From Candidatus Latescibacterota bacterium (GTDB lineage Bacteria > Latescibacterota > UBA2968 > UBA8231): DNA of 56,015 bases. The notes under the pieces were generated by a model that was not told the origin of the DNA, made no database searches, and saw only the letters and a program-made list of their open reading frames with translations. Positions 1 to 8,995 of this stretch are shown one piece after another; position 1 is the stretch's first letter, and each line of letters opens with the position of its first letter. The stretch is from positions 1 to 56,015 of the forward strand of contig JAJDYK010000302.1 of NCBI GenBank assembly GCA_022825185.1, given 5' to 3'. The position numbers were made by a program, and so were the translations under genes.

Positions 1-3000
1 GACGGTTACGGTCTGGGGTGTGTTCCAGTTATCTGGAGTGAACGTCAGCGTCGCCGGATTTACCGTCACTACGCTCTCGTCGCCGCTGGTTGAGGTGACG
101 GTCACGTTAGTGGCTGGTTGGGTGTCCAATACGACCGTGTAAGTGCTTTCGTCGCCTTCGTTGATGGTCCGCGCAGTCGGAGCGATGGTCACGCCCGCGG
201 AGTCGTCGTCGTGGACAGCTACAACGACCTCGTCGGCTGCGGTCACATCGTCATAGCCGCTTACGGTATGGGTGATGGTTGTGCTCTCGTCGTAGGCATC
301 GTCGTCGTGCGTGGCGGCGACGGTTACGGTCTGGGGTGTGTTCCAGTTGTCGGGGGTGAACGTCAGCGTCGTTGGCGCTACGGTCGCTACGCTCTCGTCG
401 CTAGTGGTTGGGGTGATGGTCACGTTAGTGGCTGGTCGGCTGGTCAACACGACCGTGTAGGTGTTTTCGTCGCCTTCGGTGACGGTCAGCGCGGTCGGAG
501 CGATGGTCACGCGGGCGTCGTCGTCGTCGTTGACGGTGACTTGCATGGCCTCGGCTGTGGTTACGTGGTCGTATCCACTTACGGTATGAGTGATAGTCGC
601 ACTCGTGCCGTAGGCATCGTCGTCGTGGGTGGCGGCGACGGTGATCGTCTGTGGCTGATTCCAGTTGTCCGGGGCGAACGTCAGCGTCGCCGGTCGCACG
701 GTCGCTACGCCGTCATCGCCGCTGGTCGGGGTGACGAGGACGTCGCTAGCTGGTCGGCTGGTCAACACGACTGTGTAGGTGTTTTCGTCTCCTTCGGTGA
801 TGGTCAGCGCGGTCGGGGCGATGGTCACACCTGCGGTGTCGTCGTCGGGGACAGCTATGGCGACCTCATCGGCTGTGGTCACGTGGTCGTAACCACTTAC
901 GGCGTGGGTGATGGTTGTGCTCTCGTCGTAGGCGTCGTCTTCTCCGATGCCCGTCGCAGTGATTGTCTGCGGTGTGTTCCAGTCGTCGGGGGTGAATGTC
1001 AGCGTCGTTGGCGCTACGGTCGCTACGCTCTCGTCGCCGCTGGTCGGGGTGATGGTCACGTTAGTGGCTGGTCGGGAGTCCAATACGACCGTGTAAGTGT
1101 CTTGGTTGCCTTCGTTGATGGTCAGCGCGGTTGGGGCTACGGTCACGCCGGGAGTGTCGTCGTCGTTGACGGCGACTTGCACGGCTTCGGCTGTGGTTAC
1201 GTGGTCGTATCCGCTTACGTTGTGAGTGATGGTCGTGCTCGCGTCGTAGGCATCGTCGTCGTGTGTGGCGACGACGGTGACGGTCTGTGGTGTGTTCCAG
1301 TTGTTCGGGGCGAATGTCAGCGTCTCCGGTCGCATGGTCGCTACGCCGTCATCGCCGCTGGTCGGGGTGACGGTCACGTTAGTGGCTGGTCGGGTGTCCA
1401 ACACGACCGTGTAGGCGCTTTCGTCGCCTTCGGTGACGGTCAGTCTGGTCGGGGTGACGGTCACGCCAGCCATGTCATCGTCGGGGATAGCTACGACGAC
1501 CTCGTCGGCTGTGGTCACATCGTCGTATCCGGCGATGGCATGACTAATCGTTGCGGATCCGTCGTAGGCATCGTCGTCGTGTGTGGCGGCGACGGTGATC
1601 GTCTGGGGTGTGTTCCAATTATCCGGGGCGAACGTCAGCGTCGCGGGGGATAGGATCGTTACGCCGTCGTCGCCGCTGGTTGGGGTGATGGTCACGTTAG
1701 CGGCTGGTCGGGAGTCCAATACGACCGTGTAGGTGTCTTGGTCTCCTTCGGTGATGGTCAGCGCAGCCGGAGCGACGGTTACGCCCGCGGTGTTGTCGTC
1801 GTTGACGGCGACTTGCACGGCCTCGGCTGTGGTCACGTGGTCGTATCCGCTTACGTCGTGAGTGATGGTCGCTCTCGCGTCGTAGGCATCGTCGTCGTGT
1901 GTGGCGGCGACGGTTACGGTCTGTGGCGTGTTCCAGTTGTCTGGGGCGAACGTCAGCGTCGCAAGGGATAGTATCGCTACGCTCTCATCGCCGCTGGTTG
2001 AGGTGATGGTCACTTCGTTAGCTGGTTGGGAGTCCAATACGACCGTGTAGGTGTCTTGGTCTCCTTCGGTGATGGTTAGCGCAGCCGGGGCGACGGTTAC
2101 GCCCGCGGTATCGTCGTCGGGGCAAGCTACAGTGACCTCGTCGGCTGTGGTTATGTGGTCGTATCCGCTTACGGCGTGGGCGATGGATGTGCTTGCGTCG
2201 TAAGCGTCGTCGTCGTGTCTGGCGGCGACGAGGACCTCCTGCGGCGTGTTCCAGTTGTCGGGGGCGAATATCAGCGTCGCGGGGGATAGGATCGCTACGC
2301 CCTCGTCGCCGCTGGTTGAGGTGACGGTCACGTTAGTGGCTGGTTGGGTGTCCAATACGACCGTGTAGGTGTCTTGGTCGCCTTCGGTGATGATTAGCGC
2401 AGCCGGGGCGAAGGTCACGCCGGCGGTGTCGTCGTCGTTGACGGCGACTTGCACGGCCGCGGCGGTGGTTACGGAGTGGTAGCCACTTACGGCGTGGGTG
2501 ATGGATGTGCTTGGGTCGTAAGCGTCGTCGTCGTGTTCGGCGGCGACGGTGACGGTCTGTGGCGTGTTCCAGTTATCTGGAGTGAACGTCAGCGTCAGCG
2601 GTCGCACGGTCGTTACGCCCTCGTCGCGGCTGGTTGAGGTGATGGTCACGTTAGCGGCTGGTCGGGTGTCCAATACGACCTTGTAGGTGCTTTCGTCGCC
2701 TTCGGTGATAGTCAGTGCGGTCGGCTCGGTCGTTACGCCAGCGGCCTCGTCATCGGCGACGGTGATAAGCACGCCCTCGGCTGTGGTCACGTCGCCGTAA
2801 CCGCTTACGGAGTGGCTGCTAAAAATGCTCTCGTCGTAAGCGTCGTCGTCGTCGATGCCCGTCGCGGTGACCGTCTGCGATATGTTCCAGTTGTCCGGAG
2901 TGAATGTCAGCGTCTGCGGTCGCACAGTCGCTACGTTCTCGTTGCCGCTGGTCGGGGCGACGGTCACGTTGTTAGCGGGTCGGGTGTCCAATACGACCCT

Positions 3001-3690
3001 GTAGGCGTTTGTGTCGCCTTCGTTGACGGTCAGTCTGGTCGGGGTGACGCTGACGCCAGCCGTATCGTCGTCGTCAACAGTGACACGCACGTTATGGGCG
3101 ATGATCACACCGTAACCGCTTACGGCGTGGGTGATCGTTACGGCCCCGTCGGCGGCGTCATCGTCGTGTTTGGTGGCGACGGTGAACGTCTGTGGTGTGT
3201 TCCAGTTGCTCGGGGTGAACGTCAGCGTCGCGGGCGACACGGTCGCTACGTTCTCGTCGCGGCTGGTTGGGGTGACGGTCACGTCGCCAGCGGGTCGAGT
3301 GTCCAATACGACCGTGTAAGTGTCTTGGTCGCCTTCGGTGATGGTCAGTCTGGTCGGGGCGACGCTGACGCCAGCCGTATCGTCGTCGTCAACGGTGACA
3401 CGCACGTTATGGGCGATGCTCACGCCATAACCGCTTACGGCGTGGGTGATCGTTACGGACTCGTCGTCGTCGTCGTCGTCGTATGCGGTGGCGACGGTGA
3501 ACGTCTGTGGTGTGTTCCAGTTGTTCGGGGTGAACGTCAGCGTCGCGGGCGACACGGTCGCTACGTTCTCGTCGCGGCTGGTTGGGGTGACGGTCACGTC
3601 GCCAGCGGGTCGAGTGTCCAATACGACCGTGTAGGTGCCTTGGCCGCCTTCGGTGATGGTCAGCGCGGTCGGGGAGACGGTTACGCCGGG
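1..3690 (-). repeat. Tandem 318-bp coding repeat (about 11.5 units, continues left)
   Basis: The landmark encoding WNTPQ (plus-strand CTGNGG) recurs at 13, 331, 649, 967, 1285, 1603, 1921, 2239, 2557 and 2875, exactly 318 bp apart. It then recurs at 3190 and 3505, 315 bp apart. Units are in frame (106 or 105 codons), and neighbours are highly similar at the DNA level, which suggests recent expansion or gene conversion. Assembly of such an array from short reads may have collapsed or shuffled units. Confidence 0.9.
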
Positions 3691-4494
3691 CGATTCGGTT
3701 GGCGGAGGCGGGGGCGGGTCGTTGTCTAGCACGGTGATTAGGAGGTCTTGAAGGGGTATTTCGTCGTCTATGCACGCTTGGTCCATATCGCGCCGGAGCG
3801 TGACCAAGCCATTCCCGTGCGCGTTGTTGTCGTGAAACGTCAGCGTCAGCCTCTTATCGACTCGGCCTTCCGCCGCCGTCCACGTCAGTGTCGCTGGACT
3901 GACACTGAGAACGCTGGGATCGGTGCTTGTGTAAGTTACCGTGACCGAGGCGGCGTCCCCGAAGCAAGTATTTGTCGCTTGCACGGTATGGGAGTGATCC
4001 CAATTGTACGAGCGCCCTTCTTCGCGGGTCCATGGATAGGGTTCATCATCCACGGACCAGACTTTGACATCATGGGTTTCTCCATCCCAGTTCTCGTCCT
4101 CGCTGCTCGCGGTATGAGTGACCGTCACTGACGGGTACTCTGTCGCATTCGGGTCAAGGGGCTGGTCGTTGTCGACGCCGGTGTAGGTCACGTCCTGCTC
4201 TGTGTTCCAGTTGCTCGGAGTGAACGTGAGCGTCGTCGGACTCACCGTCACCACTGTCGCGTCGCTGCTGGCGATAGTCAGAATGACATCCTCGGTCGGT
4301 TGACCGTTTATCAGCCATACTTTCTGTACATAGGTGCCGTTCCGCTCCCAGACGCTCACGGAGCTGTCGTAAACGCGTATCTGCTCGTTCTGCGCGCGGG
4401 CCGTTGCCGGTTGCAGCAGATCCCCTGCAAGCGCCACCAGAACCAGCGAGACGCCAGAGCAAGAACTTCTACATACGTTTGGAATCTCGATCAT
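1..4494 (-). CDS. Giant secreted repeat protein, N-terminal 1498 codons (3' end beyond window)
   Basis: The minus frame is open from an ATG at 4494 to base 1, with no in-frame stop in the rows I read codon by codon. Residues about 1-36 look like a signal peptide (charged start, VSLVLVALAG core, ATARAQ end). Residues about 40-265 hold diverged beta-rich units, each with an LTFTPSNWNTEQ-type motif. From about residue 268 (near base 3690) come 106-residue repeats with the recurring motifs LTFTPDNWNTPQTVTV, ESTTITHTVSGYD, VHDDDSAGVTI and INEGDESTYTVVLDTQPA. Such Calx-beta/cadherin-like beta-sandwich repeats with Asp clusters are typical of Ca2+-binding surface or adhesin proteins; function here is inferred. 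No C-terminal anchor or secretion domain is visible because the gene is cut. The long plus-strand open frames over it are antisense shadows created by the codon bias. Confidence 0.85.
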   Translation of the reverse strand, partial: MIEIPNVCRSSCSGVSLVLVALAGDLLQPATARAQNEQIRVYDSSVSVWERNGTYVQKVWLINGQPTEDVILTIASSDATVVTVSPTTLTFTPSNWNTEQDVTYTGVDNDQPLDPNATEYPSVTVTHTASSEDENWDGETHDVKVWSVDDEPYPWTREEGRSYNWDHSHTVQATNTCFGDAASVTVTYTSTDPSVLSVSPATLTWTAAEGRVDKRLTLTFHDNNAHGNGLVTLRRDMDQACIDDEIPLQDLLITVLDNDPPPPPPTESPGVTVSPTALTITEGGQGTYTVVLDTRPAGDVTVTPTSRDENVATVSPATLTFTPNNWNTPQTFTVATAYDDDDDDESVTITHAVSGYGVSIAHNVRVTVDDDDTAGVSVAPTRLTITEGDQDTYTVVLDTRPAGDVTVTPTSRDENVATVSPATLTFTPSNWNTPQTFTVATKHDDDAADGAVTITHAVSGYGVIIAHNVRVTVDDDDTAGVSVTPTRLTVNEGDTNAYRVVLDTRPANNVTVAPTSGNENVATVRPQTLTFTPDNWNISQTVTATGIDDDDAYDESIFSSHSVSGYGDVTTAEGVLITVADDEAAGVTTEPTALTITEGDESTYKVVLDTRPAANVTITSTSRDEGVTTVRPLTLTFTPDNWNTPQTVTVAAEHDDDAYDPSTSITHAVSGYHSVTTAAAVQVAVNDDDTAGVTFAPAALIITEGDQDTYTVVLDTQPATNVTVTSTSGDEGVAILSPATLIFAPDNWNTPQEVLVAARHDDDAYDASTSIAHAVSGYDHITTADEVTVACPDDDTAGVTVAPAALTITEGDQDTYTVVLDSQPANEVTITSTSGDESVAILSLATLTFAPDNWNTPQTVTVAATHDDDAYDARATITHDVSGYDHVTTAEAVQVAVNDDNTAGVTVAPAALTITEGDQDTYTVVLDSRPAANVTITPTSGDDGVTILSPATLTFAPDNWNTPQTITVAATHDDDAYDGSATISHAIAGYDDVTTADEVVVAIPDDDMAGVTVTPTRLTVTEGDESAYTVVLDTRPATNVTVTPTSGDDGVATMRPETLTFAPNNWNTPQTVTVVATHDDDAYDASTTITHNVSGYDHVTTAEAVQVAVNDDDTPGVTVAPTALTINEGNQDTYTVVLDSRPATNVTITPTSGDESVATVAPTTLTFTPDDWNTPQTITATGIGEDDAYDESTTITHAVSGYDHVTTADEVAIAVPDDDTAGVTIAPTALTITEGDENTYTVVLTSRPASDVLVTPTSGDDGVATVRPATLTFAPDNWNQPQTITVAATHDDDAYGTSATITHTVSGYDHVTTAEAMQVTVNDDDDARVTIAPTALTVTEGDENTYTVVLTSRPATNVTITPTTSDESVATVAPTTLTFTPDNWNTPQTVTVAATHDDDAYDESTTITHTVSGYDDVTAADEVVVAVHDDDSAGVTIAPTARTINEGDESTYTVVLDTQPATNVTVTSTSGDESVVTVNPATLTFTPDNWNTPQTVTV
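3461..3481. repeat. (TCG)7 microsatellite encoding six consecutive Asp
   Basis: Seven TCG trinucleotides lie in the second repeat unit from the N-terminal side. On the minus strand they encode YDDDDDDES, where other units carry only three or four Asp. The tract is in frame, so slippage would change the length of an acidic loop without breaking the gene. Confidence 0.75.
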
Positions 4495-5113
4495 AACGCA
4501 GACTCGTTTGATACACAGCCCTCCAAATGACAGGCGGCATGGGGCCGATTTAACGGCGAAGCTCCCGTGGATGGACTTGCAGATGTAACGAGCGGCAATA
4601 GAGCCGTATAGACCGCTGCTAGCCCGACAGCCAATGGCTCGCCGAGCGTCAGCCCAGCGACCATCCAGCTTTCGAGGGAATCTAAGAGACTGTGTCTAGT
4701 GTCTGAAAATGGGGGGGGGGGATAAGTTGCTATTTTTTAACAACTTACAACTTATTGCGGAATCTCGGAATTGGCAGCAGACTGCGGTCATCACAGCAGG
4801 CTTTGCCGAGGACGACGTCATCGCAAATGTTGGGTGATTTGCCATGTTCACCTCTCCTAACAGCAGATAGAGCCTTGTCATGCTGAGCGAAGCGAAGCAT
4901 CTCACACCCCCTTACTATACGAAGGACTTATGATTTTTTTGTGATTACAGAGGCCGTTTTTGTGATTTCCTGTGATTTTTGTTGGCATCAAATTTCGTAA
5001 ACTATTGTTTTATGACGAGTTGCCGTTTTCCGTGCAACAACGCCTTTTTTTTTTAAAAAAACGAAAAGCACCCCAACTCACCTCGGCGGACGGTCGGGAC
5101 GCGGGGGAGTAGC
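4495..5113. other. Gene-free A+T-rich intergenic region
   Basis: No convincing gene lies in these 619 bases. They separate the start of the repeat-protein gene (4494, minus) from the end of the amidohydrolase gene (5114, minus), so promoter elements for the repeat protein should lie at the left side. The region contains a run of 11 G (4711-4721), a dispersed-type motif (4875-4903), several TGTGATT copies between 4920 and 4985, and a T10A7 tract (5045-5061). A 69-codon minus frame at 4696-4905 is spurious: it crosses the G run and the dispersed motif. Confidence 0.6.
4875..4903. repeat. Dispersed intergenic motif (GCTGAGCGAAGCGAAGC core)
   Basis: The core GCTGAGCGAAGCGAAGC with flanking TGTCAT and ATCTC resembles a short motif I recall seeing widely in intergenic DNA of environmental bacteria. 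It contains an internal GCGAA duplication. Only one copy was noticed here, so the repeat status rests on general recollection, not on this window. Confidence 0.35.
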
Positions 5114-5956
5114 TTACCGAAAGCCGAGGAAGCGCCGCGCGGTCTCGCCCATGATGAGCTGGCGCTGATTGCTGCTCAGGTCGGGCAGTAGGTGGTCGAG
5201 CACTTCGACGCACTCGCCGTAGCCGGGGTCGGCGACAATCCAGGGAAAATCCGAAGCCCACAGCAGGCGTTCGGCACCAAAAGCGTCCAGCAGGCTGCGG
5301 TGCCAAGCGGCCAAGTCGGGATAGGGATAGGCCGCCTTGCTCATGGCGTATTGGCCCGATAGATGGACGCAGACGTTGGGCGAATCGGGCGCAGGTGCGA
5401 GGAACCCAGTCGGCGGCGGCATCTCTGTGTCGATTTGCGGGCGTCCCTTGGCGTCCCAAGTAAATCGATCTTCGCGTGGACAGACCATGAGGTGATTGAT
5501 CACGACGCGCACTTGGGGAAAGTCTGCGAGGAATTGGGACACTAGTGGGGCGGAAGTGGCGCGCAAATAGAGCCAGAGTACGTAGTCTTTGCGGGCGGCG
5601 TGTTCCCATATCGGACGGGAAAAGTTGCCGAGTGAGCGGAGCCGGAAGCCGATGATTGAGCCATCTTCGGCGAGGCGGTCCATGTGGTCGGCGGGCGCGG
5701 GCGCGTCGGGCGGTATCAAGCCGATGCCCAAGAAGCGGTCGGGATAGGTGCGCAGACAGTGTTGTAAATAGGCGTGATGCGCGAGGCTGGTGCCGCCGGT
5801 TTGCACGAGCACGGCCTTGTCGATGGCGTGCTCGGCCATGTGCGCCAAGAGATCCTCGACGGGGGCTTCGCGCTCGGCGGGCATACTTGAGGTGATCTCG
5901 CGCGGAAACTCGGCGCTGGGGCGGGCGAAGACGTGCAGATGAGAGTCAATACGCAT
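5114..5956 (-). CDS. Amidohydrolase 2 family metal-dependent hydrolase
   Basis: This 280-residue protein has a TIM-barrel amidohydrolase pattern. It opens with DSHLHVF, giving the strand-1 H-x-H metal pair at H6 and H8. INHLM supplies H155, and LLWASDFPW supplies the conserved Asp, D236. Length and layout fit the amidohydrolase_2 group (ACMSD, 2-pyrone-4,6-dicarboxylate hydrolase and relatives). These enzymes hydrolyse or decarboxylate small cyclic or aromatic acids in the cytoplasm; the substrate is not predictable here. The ATG at 5956 is followed at once by the motif, so the start is secure. It is divergent from the homoserine kinase gene with only 35 bases between starts, so the promoters must overlap. 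No pathway partner is adjacent. Confidence 0.88.
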   Translation of the reverse strand: MRIDSHLHVFARPSAEFPREITSSMPAEREAPVEDLLAHMAEHAIDKAVLVQTGGTSLAHHAYLQHCLRTYPDRFLGIGLIPPDAPAPADHMDRLAEDGSIIGFRLRSLGNFSRPIWEHAARKDYVLWLYLRATSAPLVSQFLADFPQVRVVINHLMVCPREDRFTWDAKGRPQIDTEMPPPTGFLAPAPDSPNVCVHLSGQYAMSKAAYPYPDLAAWHRSLLDAFGAERLLWASDFPWIVADPGYGECVEVLDHLLPDLSSNQRQLIMGETARRFLGFR

Positions 5957-5991
5957 AGTTTTATTGGGGTGGGATTAAGGTTTCAGTAAAG

Positions 5992-6933
5992 ATGGATAAG
6001 AGAGTCTCCATGGACAAGGCAGTGAAACAGGTGAGAGTGCGCGCACCGGCCACGTCGGCGAATTTAGGTGCGGGCTTTGACTGCTTGGGACTGGCGCTGG
6101 AATTGTACATGGATTTGACAGTGGAAGAAAGCGCGGGCGAGGGCTTGGAGATTGTGGCCACGGGCGAGGGGAGCGCGAGCGTGCCCTTGGACGAGCGCAA
6201 CGCCGTCTATCAGGGGATGATGCGCGCCTATGCGCGGGCTGGCAAGACGCTTGGGCGGCTGCGTTTAGCGATTGACAGTCAGATCCCGCTGGCCAGTGGG
6301 TTGGGCAGCAGCTCGGCGGCTTTAGTCGCTGGCTTGGCCGCCGGAGCCGAACTGTGCGGGATGGGGCTGGATCGGGAGGAGATTTTGCGGCAGGGCGTGG
6401 CTGCGGAGGGGCACCCGGACAATGTCGCGCCCTGTGTGTTGGGAGGGATCGTCATCGCGGCTTTGGACGGCGAGGAAGTTGCGTGGGCGCGGATTGAGCC
6501 GCCGAGGGATTTGGCTGCGGTCGTGGCCATCCCGGATTTTCCCCTGCCCACGCCCAAGTCGCGGAGCGTGCTACCCGAGCGGATTGAGCGGCGGGATGCG
6601 ATATTTAACGCCGGGCGCGTCGGCTTGTTGGTGGCCGCGCTGCAACAGGGCGACTACAGCCTGCTGCGGATTGGGATGCAAGATCGATTGCACCAGCCCT
6701 ATCGAACGGCCTTGGTACCGGGGATGGAAGCGGTGTTGGCCGCGGCTACAGAGGCTGGGGCGTTGGGTGCGGCGTTGAGCGGGGCTGGGCCGACCGCGTT
6801 GGCGTTGGTCAATGGTCAAAGTGCAGAGGTGGCTGATGCTATGCAGCAAGCATGGGCCAAAGAGGGAATTGCCGTGCGAACTTTGGTCCTCGGCCTCGCC
6901 GTCGAGGGCGTGCAATGCGTAAAAGAAAGGTGA
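5992..6933 (+). CDS. thrB: Homoserine kinase (GHMP family)
   Basis: The 313-residue protein phosphorylates homoserine with ATP in threonine synthesis. The early APATSANLGAGFDCLG motif (about residues 19-33) and the phosphate loop PLASGLGSSSA (residues 99-109) are characteristic of ThrB. GALGAALSGAGPTALAL near the C-terminus is the third GHMP motif. Length matches the family (about 300-320). An in-frame ATG at 6010 is an alternative start that loses only six residues. The next gene starts two bases after the stop, so the two are co-transcribed. No thrA or thrC is in the window, which is unusual because thrB is often linked to them. Confidence 0.93.
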   Translation: MDKRVSMDKAVKQVRVRAPATSANLGAGFDCLGLALELYMDLTVEESAGEGLEIVATGEGSASVPLDERNAVYQGMMRAYARAGKTLGRLRLAIDSQIPLASGLGSSSAALVAGLAAGAELCGMGLDREEILRQGVAAEGHPDNVAPCVLGGIVIAALDGEEVAWARIEPPRDLAAVVAIPDFPLPTPKSRSVLPERIERRDAIFNAGRVGLLVAALQQGDYSLLRIGMQDRLHQPYRTALVPGMEAVLAAATEAGALGAALSGAGPTALALVNGQSAEVADAMQQAWAKEGIAVRTLVLGLAVEGVQCVKER

Positions 6934-6935
6934 AT

Positions 6936-7937
6936 ATGGTCAGCGAAGCCGCGCTCATAGACGACATGACGACTCCGACGCCCGAAGTCGTGGAGGCCGT
7001 GCGCCAGTTGGACGGGCCGATCTTGCTATTAGGAGTAAGCGGCAAGATGGGGCCGACCTTGGCCGAATTGTTGATGCGGGCTGGAGCGCAGCAGGTGATG
7101 GGGGTGGCGCGCTTTACGGATGCGGAAAAGCGGCACTACTTGGAGAGCGTCGGCGTGCAAACCATTGCCTGCGACTTGCTCGCCGACGGGGCGCTGAAGG
7201 AACTGCCCGATGCGCCCAACGTCCTCTTCCTCGCCGGGTTTAAGTTTGGAGCCTCCGGCAATGAAGACGCGACTTGGGCGATGAACACTGCATTGCCCAG
7301 CGCGGTGATGGCTCGTTACGCCGAGTCGCGGATCGTCTATGTGAGTTCGGGCAACGTGTATGCGTATGCCAAGGCTCCGGGGGCGGGAGCGGCCGAAGAC
7401 GGGGATTTGGGGCCGGTGGGAGAATACGCCCAATCGCGCTTGGGCGGCGAGCGGATCGCCGAGTACGCGTCGCGGATGCGGGGGACGCCCTTGCTGATTG
7501 TGCGGTTGTTTTACGCCACTGAGCCGCGCTATGGCATCATCCGCGATCTGGCCGATAAGGTGTGGCAGGAAGAGCCGATTGACCTGACGATGGGGTACGT
7601 CAACCAAATTTGGCAAGGCGACGCCAACGCCTATCTGTGCCGCTTCTTCCCCCTGTGCGATAGTCCAGCCGACGTCATCAATCTGACCGGCCCGGATACC
7701 TTATCCGTGCGCGAGTTGGCCGAACAGTTAGGGAAGATCATGGGTAAAACGCCCCGCTTTACCGGGACAGAGGCCCCGGACGCTCTCTTGGGGGATAGTC
7801 GACGCTTGTGCGCGGAATTTGGCCGTCCGCGCGTCGGTCCGGAGCGAATGTTGCGCACGGTGGCCGAGTGGGTCATGGCCGGCGGTCTGAGCTTGGGTAA
7901 GCCGACCAAATACGAATCTCGCAGCGGGCAGTTCTAA
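6936..7937 (+). CDS. NAD(P)-dependent epimerase/dehydratase (extended SDR)
   Basis: This 333-residue Rossmann protein has the nucleotide-binding glycine motif LLGVSGKMG (about residues 31-39). YVSSGNVYAY (135-144) corresponds to the catalytic Ser/Thr strand, and EYAQSRLGGER (163-173) to the active-site helix. The SDR YxxxK signature appears here as Y164-AQS-R168, with Arg replacing the catalytic Lys. That is unusual and could mean altered chemistry. The ATG at 6936 has a GAAAGG ribosome binding site (6925-6930) and sits two bases after the homoserine kinase stop; the longer in-frame extension upstream overlaps that gene and is not needed. The substrate is probably a nucleotide sugar or similar, but cannot be read from the sequence. 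Confidence 0.85.
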   Translation: MVSEAALIDDMTTPTPEVVEAVRQLDGPILLLGVSGKMGPTLAELLMRAGAQQVMGVARFTDAEKRHYLESVGVQTIACDLLADGALKELPDAPNVLFLAGFKFGASGNEDATWAMNTALPSAVMARYAESRIVYVSSGNVYAYAKAPGAGAAEDGDLGPVGEYAQSRLGGERIAEYASRMRGTPLLIVRLFYATEPRYGIIRDLADKVWQEEPIDLTMGYVNQIWQGDANAYLCRFFPLCDSPADVINLTGPDTLSVRELAEQLGKIMGKTPRFTGTEAPDALLGDSRRLCAEFGRPRVGPERMLRTVAEWVMAGGLSLGKPTKYESRSGQF

Positions 7938-8039
7938 TAGCAATCCTAGATCACTTACAAGTAATCCACAGATGGACGCAGAATAGGATGCACAAGACGA
8001 CCTACTACTCGAATCGTTCAAATCATGCCGCATTGCTAA

Positions 8040-8948
8040 ATGACTGAGCAGATCGCCGAGGCGGCCGCCAAGTCCGTCGAGGTGCTGTTGGCGGACGGCA
8101 CGAGTGTAAGTGCGCTCCGGGACGGTCAATTGTTGTGGTCGCTGTCGCATTTGTGGGATCAGCCGCGCTACCGGAGGCTGGCCGAGCAAGTGGCCGAGGG
8201 CTGTGAACGCGACGAGGCTGCGGTGCGCGGCTCCCTTGCGTTGGCCGAGGGACTAGCGGCCTGTGGATATTGGGAACGGGCGCGGACGCTCGTGCTGCAA
8301 AGCCTAGCCCGTTGCGACGCGGCAGATTACGTCGGCGAGTCGCCAGAGGGGCAACCCATGCCCAAGGGGGCGCGCTGTCTCGACGACTGGGCGCAGGTGC
8401 TGAGCGTGTGTACGCGCCTGTTGCACGTCCGCACCGACCGCGAGCTGCAAATAGCGGCTGCCCGCGCCGTAGCCGCCATCTTGAACTACCACTATCTCTC
8501 GGACTTGGGAGGGTTGCTCTTTGCCGTCCGCAGCGACTTCTTCCACTTTGACGAGCACTGGGGGACCTGCGTCTATAGCGAGGCAGCTCTCGCCGCGCTG
8601 ACCGCGCTGTTGGACGAGGCCGGTCGCCGTGGGGAGACGCATCTTTGCGCTTTGGCGGGGCGCTACCTGCGCCAACACGTAGAGGCGGCTTGGGATCCGA
8701 CCGAAGGTGGTATCCGCAGAGAGTACAGTGGCGACGTTTGGAGCGCGGAAAAGCCCGGGAACGTCCAAGCCGCAGCCGTAGGAGCCTTGGCGACGTTGCA
8801 CCGCTATCAGGGCGGCGATTGGGAGGCTGAATGGCTGGAGCGGGTGCGAGATTACCAACGGAACTGTCCAACCGATCCGCTCACCGAGTTGCGCTGCTTA
8901 GTTCGCTGCACGCGGGAACCAAACGAAAAACTTGACATTGTGAAGTGA
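8040..8948 (+). CDS. Hypothetical helical protein, possible alpha/alpha toroid
   Basis: I do not recognise this 302-residue protein. It is soluble, with no signal peptide or membrane segment, and rich in Ala, Leu, Arg and Glu. Repeated helical hairpins are suggested by segments such as ALRDGQLLWSLSHLW, AVRGSLALAEGLAACGYWERA and AALTALLDEAGRRGET. The pattern with Trp/Tyr and Gly-Gly turns is reminiscent of six-hairpin glycosidase-like or terpenoid-cyclase-like toroids, but no catalytic motif is clear. The ATG at 8040 has no good ribosome binding site. The stop is 47 bases before the ART-like/HEAT gene, so the two may be co-transcribed. Confidence 0.6.
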   Translation: MTEQIAEAAAKSVEVLLADGTSVSALRDGQLLWSLSHLWDQPRYRRLAEQVAEGCERDEAAVRGSLALAEGLAACGYWERARTLVLQSLARCDAADYVGESPEGQPMPKGARCLDDWAQVLSVCTRLLHVRTDRELQIAAARAVAAILNYHYLSDLGGLLFAVRSDFFHFDEHWGTCVYSEAALAALTALLDEAGRRGETHLCALAGRYLRQHVEAAWDPTEGGIRREYSGDVWSAEKPGNVQAAAVGALATLHRYQGGDWEAEWLERVRDYQRNCPTDPLTELRCLVRCTREPNEKLDIVK

Positions 8949-8995
8949 GAATGCCATTCTGACCGCAGGCGTTTTGACTAGTCAGGAGGTCTATC

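Noticed and set aside
118..1653. Plus-strand 511-codon open frame, and similar plus frames up to 4131, as real proteins
   Set aside because: They are antisense to the minus-strand repeat gene. Their low-complexity Val/Gly/Asp/Arg composition and lack of any fold motif show that openness comes from codon bias of the repeats.
1..3690. CRISPR array or noncoding satellite as explanation of the 318-bp repeats
   Set aside because: Units are far too long for CRISPR, have no spacers, and stay in one open coding frame with conserved protein motifs.
3407..3775. Minus-strand Arg/His-rich 122-codon frame
   Set aside because: It is an out-of-frame shadow of the repeat gene with no recognisable features.
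4696..4905. Minus-strand 69-codon frame as a small gene
   Set aside because: It spans an 11-G homopolymer and a dispersed intergenic motif and has no ribosome binding site.
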